In this document: positions 25,805-32,548 of the stretch, piece after piece
Layout of the letters: every line of letters begins with the position of its first letter
Numbering within the stretch: position 1 is the first letter of the stretch
Assembly: GCA_040880525.1 (NCBI GenBank)
Contig: JBBDIG010000025.1
Coordinates: 1 to 32,548 of the forward strand
Reading direction: 5' to 3'
DNA from: Bacteroidia bacterium
GTDB lineage: Bacteria > Bacteroidota > Bacteroidia > CAILMK01 > JBBDIG01
Length of the DNA stretch: 32,548 bases
The notes under the pieces: generated by a model
Databases searched by the model: none
The model's input: only the letters and a program-made list of their open reading frames with translations
What the model was told of the DNA's origin: nothing
Translations under genes and position numbers: made by a program

Positions 25805-25842
25805 TTTATTATCCACGAATATATTCATGAAGATATAAGGAT

Positions 25843-27849
25843 CTATTGCCCTTCTCCCGTATTTTCAATGTTCGCAGGCGGTTTCGGTTGGCTACTTTCT
25901 TTGAGGTAGGTGTCAAACCAGCGCAGCATTCTCAAATTGTAATCGTAGCGGGCAGTTGCTTTCCTGTTGCCGTGGCCTTCACCGGGATAGAGCACCAGCC
26001 TCACCGGAGTTTCTGTGCGGGTTTTGATGTGGCGGTAAAGCTCGTAAGATTGGCTGGGGCTTACGCGGGTATCGTCCTTGCCGTGCATAATCAGCAGGGG
26101 TGTTTTGGCCTGTCCTGCATAGAAAATGGGACTTCTCTCCATAAAAAATTGATAGTCTTCCCAGATTCTTTTCCGAAGGTGTACTAAAAACATTTCTTCA
26201 GGAATATCACTGGTTCCCCACAACGAAAGGTTATTGCTGATGCCAACAAACATTACCCCTGCTGCAAAACGGTCTGTGTGGCGGGTGCTGAGCCAGGCGG
26301 TGGCATATCCGCCATAAGAACCTCCGGTTACGCCAACTTTGTCTTTATCTACAAGCCCTGTTTCTATCAGGTGGTCAATACCATTTATGATGTCGTCAAA
26401 CTCTTTGCCTGCGGGATCTGCCTGGCTTGATTTGATAAATTCGATGCCCCTGCCCGTGCTGCCGCGATAGTTAGGGTAAAAAACGGCATAACCTTTTGCG
26501 GCACCCATCTGGCCCGGCATGCTGTAGTAAGTAAGCCAGCCATTGTCATAATGTGCTTCAGGGCCGCCATGTACCACAGTGATGAGCGGATATCGCTGAT
26601 TGTCCTGTACATCCACCGGCCTGATGAGGATGCCCTGGATTTCGAGGCCATCTGCGGCTTTGTAGGTTACAACTTCCTGCTTGCCCATCTTCCTTTCTTT
26701 TAGCCACGGATTTGATGTGGTGAGGCGTTCCGGTGTAGCGGAAGTGGACTTTGCATAAAAAAGCTCGTTGGGATGTTCGGGCGTGTTGCCGGTTAGCGCC
26801 ATCTTTCCATCTTTTGCTATGCTAAAGTTGCCGTAAGCCACATCGCCTTTCTCAATCATCATCTTCATTTTACCTTTAAGGTCAATCGTGCCGAGGCTGG
26901 TATACACACCTTCACTCGCCAAAAACGTAATGCCTGATTTATTTTTCCAGTCCAGTTTATCAAATGAACCTTCGAAATCGCGGTTAAGTATCTGTGGCTT
27001 TCCTCCATCTGCACTCATCACCAGCAGGCGTCCTGCAATGGGATCGTGCTGATCCTCACCACCAATAAATGCAAGGCGTTCTCCATCGTAGCTCCACACA
27101 AAATCGCCCAGTTTGGCCTTATGATCAGCTTCCCCAATCTTGTCACCGCTGGCATTCAGGATATAGATTCTTTGGCTGGTATAATGATCATCCACCATTG
27201 CGCTTGGCGCTGCACTCACTGCTATGCGCGAACCATCGGGACTAAAACGGGCCTGGCTGCAATGGAGGTCCAGGTTCAGTTTTTTGGCCGTTCCGTTATC
27301 GTCATTTACACTCACAATAAAAACGCTGGACATGCCCAGGTTTTCTTCGTATATCTCCGGCTCATAAGGCAGCTTGCTCTCTTTGTCCTTTTCTTTTACT
27401 TTGGAAATAAATACGATGCTATTCCCATTGGGGTGCCAATTGTAGTTGGAAATTGGTGATTCAAACTCATAGATCTTTTGCGCTTCGCCTCCCAAAAGCG
27501 AAATTTCATAGAGCGCATTGGTTTTGTCCTTGCCGCGCTTGCTGATAAAGGTAATACTGTTGTGTCCCGGCCTGAATTGAAGTGCGCCAATGCCGTTTTG
27601 CGTAATGAAGGGAGTAGATACTCCACTCGCCACATCGTACACATGGAGCCTGACATGCGTGGAAGCATTTTCTTTGGTTGGATCTGCCGGTACGGCCACG
27701 CCATAAGCGATCTTATTGCCGTCTTCCGAAATTTCTGCGAAAGTCACCATCTCCATCATGGCAATGTCCATAGGTGTGATTACCGGCCCCTGGGCCTGCC
27801 CCACCAGGTAGAATGCCAAAAGGCAGAGAATTAAACTGATTCTTTTCAT
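25843..27849 (-). CDS. S9 family prolyl oligopeptidase, secreted
   Basis: 668 residues. Signal peptide MKRISLILCLLAFYLVGQAQG. Residues 40-390 form a WD40-like/PD40 propeller (FAEISEDGNKIAYGV, FRPGHNSITFISKRG, WHPNGNSIVFISK, FSPDGSRIAVSA, WSYDGERLAFIGG). The alpha/beta-hydrolase half has PLITVVHGGPEAHYDNGW, nucleophile S511 in GGSYGGYATAW, D593 in HGKDDTRVSP and H626 in GEGHGNRK. It cleaves peptides, probably in the periplasm, as part of peptide scavenging. A TACTTTTG promoter box lies 41 bases upstream of the start. Stand-alone gene. Confidence 0.97.
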   Translation of the reverse strand: MKRISLILCLLAFYLVGQAQGPVITPMDIAMMEMVTFAEISEDGNKIAYGVAVPADPTKENASTHVRLHVYDVASGVSTPFITQNGIGALQFRPGHNSITFISKRGKDKTNALYEISLLGGEAQKIYEFESPISNYNWHPNGNSIVFISKVKEKDKESKLPYEPEIYEENLGMSSVFIVSVNDDNGTAKKLNLDLHCSQARFSPDGSRIAVSAAPSAMVDDHYTSQRIYILNASGDKIGEADHKAKLGDFVWSYDGERLAFIGGEDQHDPIAGRLLVMSADGGKPQILNRDFEGSFDKLDWKNKSGITFLASEGVYTSLGTIDLKGKMKMMIEKGDVAYGNFSIAKDGKMALTGNTPEHPNELFYAKSTSATPERLTTSNPWLKERKMGKQEVVTYKAADGLEIQGILIRPVDVQDNQRYPLITVVHGGPEAHYDNGWLTYYSMPGQMGAAKGYAVFYPNYRGSTGRGIEFIKSSQADPAGKEFDDIINGIDHLIETGLVDKDKVGVTGGSYGGYATAWLSTRHTDRFAAGVMFVGISNNLSLWGTSDIPEEMFLVHLRKRIWEDYQFFMERSPIFYAGQAKTPLLIMHGKDDTRVSPSQSYELYRHIKTRTETPVRLVLYPGEGHGNRKATARYDYNLRMLRWFDTYLKESSQPKPPANIENTGEGQ

Positions 27850-27889
27850 AATGAACTGATTGCATTTATTTTTTGAATTCTTAATTATC

Positions 27890-27897
27890 CAAAAGTA
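27890..27897 (-). promoter_or_regulatory. -7 promoter box of the S9 peptidase gene
   Basis: The minus strand reads TACTTTTG, a full TAnnTTTG match, 41 bases before the ATG. No exact TTG is found at the -33 distance. Confidence 0.5.
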
Positions 27898-28215
27898 CAG
27901 CTTGGTGAATTGAATATTGATAGGATCTGGATGAAAAGTGAAAAAATCAAAAGTGGAAAAATGGGAAGAAAGCGTGATAAACGCTGTGTAGAATAGTATT
28001 TCGCGTGGGGCAAGCTTATGCCTTCTGACAAGTCACGAATAACACGAAGCGCTAAACCACCCGGAAATGGTGGACCAAATAATAGATTGCATTCACCCGT
28101 ACCCGATAAAAGCGGGATATGAAACGCTGCCAGAAAACTGGTACTAAAGCAGCGCTTGTCCGGAAAGTCTTTGAACGTATTGGAGGTTCAGGAACCAGAA
28201 TTCAAACTACGCAAA

Positions 28216-28242
28216 GTCGTCACTTGGCTGGAGCCAGACGAC
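28216..28242. repeat. 27-bp palindromic repeat, copy 1
   Basis: GTCGTC and GACGAC ends flank the core CTTGGCTGGAGCCA, which itself folds (TGGCT-GG-AGCCA). A second copy lies at 29249-29275, on the other side of the methyltransferase gene. Confidence 0.75.
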
Positions 28243-28259
28243 TGGTGAGGGTCAGCAGA

Positions 28260-29093
28260 TCATGGTTTTATACCAGAGAAGATGACATAACAATTTTTAT
28301 TCTGGAGGGCGCTTATGTTCAGTTTAAAAATGAATTTAGCCCAGTATTTTATAAGCCGGTTTATTAAAGAATTTCCAGCAGTACTATTCTTAAACCAGTA
28401 ACGGTGTTGCTTAAACCCTTCAATTATTTGCGGAGTAATGTCTTCAGCGCAGATTAATTGAAGGTTGCTGTTCCGGAGGGCCTCGTGGTATTGCTCCATT
28501 GACCAGTTGAAATGCCACATCTTACTATCCCAATATCCGTAGGACCGGGTTTTCCGGCTCAGTACATCAGCAATGAGGAAGTGGCCACCGGGTTTCAGTA
28601 CCCTGAAAACCTGCTGGAGAAATGCCCCTTTATCAGGATAGTGCAACGCGCTCTCTATATTCAGGACTGTATCATACGTGTTATCTTCGAGGTAGCTAAG
28701 TTTCTGAGCATCATCGAAAATGAATCTGACGTTTACCAGTCCGAACTTTTCTGATTCTTGCTTTGCTATTTCCAGGTTATCGCGGTTTATATCAATGCCT
28801 GTATAGCTCGCAGGCGCGAATCTTTGCATCATATATATTCCCTGTATGCCATTTCCGCAACCTATTTCCAGAACATCTCTGCCAGCTATAGCGCTGGTTT
28901 TAGAAAGGCAGTAGTCAGTGAGGTTCTGCTGACATTGAAGGAAAGTCTCTCCCTCCTTTTTATAAAATGGAAAGTGGATTTGCTGATAATCTCCATACAT
29001 CCGCAGGTAGGCGCTATTTACCGCTATATAAAAGGAATTGGTGCCTGCCCCCGCCCGGAGATATTTCAGTGATGATAAAGCTATTTTTAACAC
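28260..29093 (-). CDS. class I SAM-dependent methyltransferase
   Basis: 277 residues from GTG 29093. Motif I DVLEIGCGNGIQGIYMM, acidic motif II YTGIDINRDNLEIA, motif III FIFDDAQKL, motif IV YDTVLNIESALHYPDKG and post-motif LKPGGHFLIADVL define the methyltransferase_11 fold seen in sterol, quinone and phenol-glycolipid methyltransferases. The N-terminal 45 residues (FYIAVNSAYLRMYGDYQQIH) and a C-terminal helix precede and follow the core. The substrate cannot be read from sequence. Isolated between palindromic repeats. Confidence 0.92.
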   Translation of the reverse strand: MLKIALSSLKYLRAGAGTNSFYIAVNSAYLRMYGDYQQIHFPFYKKEGETFLQCQQNLTDYCLSKTSAIAGRDVLEIGCGNGIQGIYMMQRFAPASYTGIDINRDNLEIAKQESEKFGLVNVRFIFDDAQKLSYLEDNTYDTVLNIESALHYPDKGAFLQQVFRVLKPGGHFLIADVLSRKTRSYGYWDSKMWHFNWSMEQYHEALRNSNLQLICAEDITPQIIEGFKQHRYWFKNSTAGNSLINRLIKYWAKFIFKLNISALQNKNCYVIFSGIKP

Positions 29094-29109
29094 GGCAATA
29101 TTTTTTTGA

Positions 29110-29199
29110 GGTAAAGATGCAGAAAAAGAGGTAGAAGCGGAGAAGGCATTAATGGCTCATGAAGCCATTACCGAATACTGGAGGAAATCGAATAATTAA
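29110..29199 (+). pseudogene. possible gene remnant (C-terminal fragment)
   Basis: A frame preceded by an in-frame stop reads GKDAEKEVEAEKALMAHEA followed by ITEYWRKSNN and TAA. The heptad-like, charged composition resembles the tail of a small helical protein, but it has no proper start. Family not recognised; weak evidence. Confidence 0.25.
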
Positions 29200-29248
29200 T
29201 GTTTTGTTTGGGAGATTTAGACAATTAACCTAAAGGTTGAAAATCCAA

Positions 29249-29275
29249 GTCGCCTCTTGGCTGGAGCCAGGCGTC
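29249..29275. repeat. 27-bp palindromic repeat, copy 2
   Basis: Same length and 23 of 27 bases identical to the copy at 28216-28242. Positions 5 and 23 both differ (T-A in copy 1, C-G here), preserving a base pair. Confidence 0.75.
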
Positions 29276-29444
29276 CGGGAAGGAGGACAATGAAATCAAA
29301 ATAGCCGATTTGTTATAGTTACCGCTATGTCTTACCAACCAAACCTGAATGGACCTGGAAAATGCCTTGGAGAAAAATATTTGTTAAAAACAGAAAGGGA
29401 CAAACACCGCCACCATCAAAACCCTAAACTAAAATAATCAACTC

Positions 29445-32198
29445 TTAACGTTGAATTACGAGGGACTTTGTTGCCTCCCCTTCTTTCGAGATTACATTAA
29501 AATAATAAATGCCAGCGGGGTATTTACTAAAATCCCAATTAAGCTTTTGATCCTGTCCTTTTGCCACCGTGCGGGTTTCCAGTGTGCGTCCAGCTTCATC
29601 AAAGAGTGACAACTGTACTTTTCCTTGGGTATTAAATTCGATTGTCATAATGGTACTGGCAGGATTTGGATAAGTTTTCAATCCAATTTTATCTGCCCAC
29701 GTCACTTCTTCCACACCCGTAATATCAATCAACGTATTCACATGGCCTGTGTAAATGCCATTGCCATGCGTGCCCACCGCTACGAGATTATCTGCCTGGC
29801 GCGTCTTCACCATCTCCACTACCACATTTCCGATGGTTGTCGCACCGATGTTCCGCCACATAGTACTCAAACCCAAGAGCGTGTCTGTGGCGAATAAGCC
29901 TGCACTGGTTCCTGCGAAATAGGCGTTCCGGCCATCCACCTTCATCACGGCCAGCCAGCGCACGGAAGGCCCGCTGCCGAGGCCGAGATCATTTTGCTCA
30001 AGGTTGCCTGCGCATTTCTCCCAGGTAGCACCAGCGTCCCATGATGTGAAAATACTATACACACCATAGTTGGAAAACACCACCACCACGTGGTCACCAT
30101 TGTCAGGGTCTACGGCTATGCAGTTCACATATCCCGATGGAGGGAACTGGACAAAAGTGATATCCTGATGCGCAGGGTCTCCCGTGTTGGCATTGTCCAC
30201 ACGGTAAACCTTCCTCCTGTTGGTACCATAATAAACCCGGTGCGAGGGACTGGCTTTAGAAACACCAATGGCTGTAATTTCAAGCGTGGAAACAGATAAC
30301 GTATCACTGAACCGGAACCAGTTTGTACTTATCGAATCGAACGTGTTGGTGAGCGGAATGGCATCCAGGTTATTGTTGCGCCAAAGGCTGCGGCCGGCCG
30401 GCAGGTACATAATCTTTTCATCAGACGGGTCAATCACAAACGGATTGATGAACTGGTAATCCCTGGCGCCAATAGGATCAATACGCGTAAAATCCCCGCG
30501 CGATCCATCAGAATTCAGCTTCATCTTCACAATGCGCCCCAGATGCTTGGAGAGGTAATATACATCTTCATCAGCCGGAATGGCCGCAAAAGAGCCGTCA
30601 CCGTTGTAGGGATTTACCCAGTCGCCCTCAGGATCGTTTGTCATGATTACCTGATTGCCGTTGTCCTGAAAACCTCCAAAAAGCGTATTGGTCACCTTTT
30701 CCTCATTGATGGTGACCGTATAGACCTGGGTAGTGTTATATCCCCGGTTCAGCGGCTGCCAGCGCACAATGCCCGCCAGGCTGTTGTCTGTTTTAAAAAG
30801 GCCGCCATCATTAAGATTCAGCACTTTATCGGGGTTTGACGGATAAAAAAGCAAATCATGCTGGTCCGGGTGATGGTCCTCGTACATCTGGAAATCCGGC
30901 AGTCTGGTGCCAATTTCGTAGCCCCCTATCTGCGTTGTATTGCCTGGCGTTTTAAAAGCATCGGTTGACCGGTACAAATTAGTACCGCCAATAAATACCA
31001 CATTGGAATCATCCGGTTTCACCTTTATCATCAGATTATAAGAACCCTGGGCATTAAAATTATCGAAAGATCGGGGCGCCTTGTTCGGAAGGTTTTGGGA
31101 CAGGTCTACCCAATGGCCATTGGTGTCAGCGCCATCACCATCCAGATAAGTATATTGCCAAAGGCTCACCCATTCCGTATCGCCCCGGTAATTGGTAAAA
31201 TCCATTCCGCTGCCGGGCGTTACACCAAGTATGTAAACCTGATCTTCATTCATGGGATTAACGGCAGGCACCAGCCGGTTATACTCCACGGCAAATCCGG
31301 GAGGCGTAAGGTTGGTCCAAGTTATTCCGTCCGGGCTTCTCCAGATTCCGCGCTGGGCGCTCTCACTGCTCAGTGTGGCGTACACCACGCCCGGAGAAGT
31401 CACCACCACATCCGTAAAGTACGAGTTCATATTATTGCCAAGAACAACCTGCCAGCTCTGCCCTCCATCCGTACTTCTGTAAATATTCCCGTAGGTAGCA
31501 GCATACACCTCATCTTCTGTCATATTTGAAGCATCCGTGGCCAGGCGATAAACAACCTGCCACGGTTTTTCAAATGTGGTGTTTGATACAGAAGCCGTGG
31601 AAGAAAGCTGGTTCCAGGTCAGGCCATTATCCGTTGATTTAAATAAGCCATCGCCATAAAAGAAGGCGCCACCCCCACTTGCCGAGTTGCCTGACCCCTC
31701 TCCCGTTCCGTAGTACCAGGTAGCGGTTTTTCCGGGCCTAACGTCCTGCACCAGGGTTGTCACGTTGTGCAAGTCTCCGGGTTCGGTGCGCTTGGTCCAG
31801 GAAAGGCCGCCATCCGTAGAGCGCCAGATGCCACCCGAAACGCCACCGGCAACTATGATCTGCTCATTGGCCACGTCAATGCCAGCGCCCCGCGTGCGGC
31901 CACCCACGTTGTAGGGGCCGCGTGCCGTCCATGCCACCGCCTTCTTGAAAAGTGCATCCGTAGGCAGCGTTTTCGCAAACATCAGCTCCCTGCTGCGAAT
32001 TCCCGATGGAATCTGCCCGTCAGGCCCTGCCAGCCGCGCCTTTTCATACTGCAACAGTTCTTTCGGATCGCGGTCGTTGGCTGCGCTATCCATTATTGCG
32101 GGTGGAACTTGCGCCTTGTCCTCCCCAAAATAGAAGAATGCAGCAATAGCACACATTATCGCAACTGCCCCTACTGCTAATATTTTATACATTTTCAT
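29445..32198 (-). CDS. large Asp-box beta-propeller protein with T9SS type A sorting domain
   Basis: About 917 residues from ATG 32198 (MKMYKILAVGAVAIMCAIAA, signal peptide or anchor); the frame is open 36 codons further but those read like non-coding sequence. Repeated Asp-box blades (IWRSTDGGLSWTK, LFKSTDNGLTWNQ, IYRSTDGGQSWQV, IWRSPDGITWTN, FTSWDAGATWEK) predict one or two VPS10/sortilin- or xyloglucanase-like propellers. No glycosidase catalytic site is evident to me. The C-terminus (IGLKTYPNPASTIMTIEF ... YPAGIYYFNVISKEG) is a type A T9SS sorting domain. Secreted or cell-surface. Confidence 0.92.
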   Translation of the reverse strand: MKMYKILAVGAVAIMCAIAAFFYFGEDKAQVPPAIMDSAANDRDPKELLQYEKARLAGPDGQIPSGIRSRELMFAKTLPTDALFKKAVAWTARGPYNVGGRTRGAGIDVANEQIIVAGGVSGGIWRSTDGGLSWTKRTEPGDLHNVTTLVQDVRPGKTATWYYGTGEGSGNSASGGGAFFYGDGLFKSTDNGLTWNQLSSTASVSNTTFEKPWQVVYRLATDASNMTEDEVYAATYGNIYRSTDGGQSWQVVLGNNMNSYFTDVVVTSPGVVYATLSSESAQRGIWRSPDGITWTNLTPPGFAVEYNRLVPAVNPMNEDQVYILGVTPGSGMDFTNYRGDTEWVSLWQYTYLDGDGADTNGHWVDLSQNLPNKAPRSFDNFNAQGSYNLMIKVKPDDSNVVFIGGTNLYRSTDAFKTPGNTTQIGGYEIGTRLPDFQMYEDHHPDQHDLLFYPSNPDKVLNLNDGGLFKTDNSLAGIVRWQPLNRGYNTTQVYTVTINEEKVTNTLFGGFQDNGNQVIMTNDPEGDWVNPYNGDGSFAAIPADEDVYYLSKHLGRIVKMKLNSDGSRGDFTRIDPIGARDYQFINPFVIDPSDEKIMYLPAGRSLWRNNNLDAIPLTNTFDSISTNWFRFSDTLSVSTLEITAIGVSKASPSHRVYYGTNRRKVYRVDNANTGDPAHQDITFVQFPPSGYVNCIAVDPDNGDHVVVVFSNYGVYSIFTSWDAGATWEKCAGNLEQNDLGLGSGPSVRWLAVMKVDGRNAYFAGTSAGLFATDTLLGLSTMWRNIGATTIGNVVVEMVKTRQADNLVAVGTHGNGIYTGHVNTLIDITGVEEVTWADKIGLKTYPNPASTIMTIEFNTQGKVQLSLFDEAGRTLETRTVAKGQDQKLNWDFSKYPAGIYYFNVISKEGEATKSLVIQR

Positions 32199-32548
32199 GG
32201 TGTAAAAATAAATGAAAAGGTTGAAGAACGTAGGCTTCAATTGGCGGGAAGCAAGTGACTGCTTTTGGTCCATCAAAGCAGCAAGACCACTGGGAGATAC
32301 ACCCACATCGCCACTAAGGAAATAGCCAGATAAATAATCCTTTAGACGATTTGGTTATCTAAGAAGTATTATGTCTACATTTGGCAACGAAGTCGGGGTG
32401 GAATTCCGGATTCAGGTAAAGTGGGTATATAGGCAATTGCGTATATAAACTCGTTGTAACCAATTGTAATGACATACAGACCATGGTAAAAAATTTATAG
32501 GTATAGGCTTTTAGATCGCAATTCTAAAGTGCTGATTTAATTCGTTTT
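32199..32548. other. upstream region at the right edge, no gene recognised
   Basis: 350 bases upstream of the propeller gene. No complete frame, RNA gene, exact TAnnTTTG box or hairpin is recognised. Confidence 0.45.

Larger units (their letters stand above)
27850..28259. other. intergenic region with a promoter and one palindromic repeat copy
   Basis: Between two minus-strand genes. Apart from the S9 promoter and the 27-bp palindrome at 28216-28242, I find no supported gene; an open plus-strand frame beginning near 28119 runs antisense into the methyltransferase and lacks family features. Confidence 0.5.
29094..29444. other. intergenic region with a gene fragment and palindromic repeat copy 2
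   Basis: Contains a coding-like remnant (29110-29199) and the second 27-bp palindrome (29249-29275). Nothing else is recognised. Confidence 0.5.

Noticed and set aside
28119-28367. An 82-residue plus-strand frame upstream of the methyltransferase stop.
   Set aside because: It overlaps the methyltransferase antisense, includes the palindromic repeat and shows no family pattern.

Overview
The window looks like a piece of a Bacteroidota chromosome. Three secreted proteins carry type IX secretion (T9SS) C-terminal sorting domains (two type A, one type B/CHU_C), several promoters fit the Bacteroidota -7 box TAnnTTTG, and Shine-Dalgarno sequences are mostly weak. I cannot place it below phylum.

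Region 1 (1-5881) is the 3' part of a type II-C CRISPR-Cas locus: the last 51 codons of a probable cas9, a two-gene module (small protein plus Pol-beta-fold nucleotidyltransferase), cas1, cas2, and an array of 56 repeats and 55 spacers. The nucleotidyltransferase pair sits inside the cas operon: its first gene overlaps the cas9 end and its second overlaps the cas1 start by ATGA. A hairpin between cas2 and the array has its T-tract on the minus strand, and the repeat has the usual type II crRNA orientation (GTTGTGG...) on the minus strand, so the array is probably transcribed toward the cas genes.

Region 2 (5882-8052, minus strand) is a nitrosative/iron-sulfur stress operon: a ParD-like antitoxin remnant, an NsrR-like Rrf2 repressor, a Ric/ScdA di-iron repair protein, an unannotated 50-residue membrane protein and a hemerythrin-like protein. 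Two near-identical 24-bp palindromic sites lie upstream of rrf2 and of ric and are probably the Rrf2 operators.

Region 3 (8211-8852) is a ribbon-helix-helix antitoxin followed by a PIN toxin gene broken by two frameshifts, one of them at a TTTG tetranucleotide repeat.

Region 4 (9109-18431) holds large T9SS cargo proteins, miaA, a pRiA4b ORF-3-like protein, a lipoprotein and ppk1.

Region 5 (18531-25634) places a four-helix membrane class III nucleotide cyclase head-to-head with an HD-phosphohydrolase fused to a Pycsar-effector-like (DUF5706) membrane domain. The latter starts an apparent operon with an SdiA-regulated-like lipoprotein and a giant metallophosphoesterase/beta-barrel fusion. This is a candidate cyclic-nucleotide signalling or Pycsar-like unit.

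Region 6 (25843-32548) has an S9 prolyl oligopeptidase, a SAM methyltransferase flanked by two copies of a 27-bp palindromic repeat, and a large Asp-box beta-propeller T9SS protein.

The two most unusual arrangements are the nucleotidyltransferase module inside the type II-C cas operon and the divergent cyclase / HD-PycTM pair.
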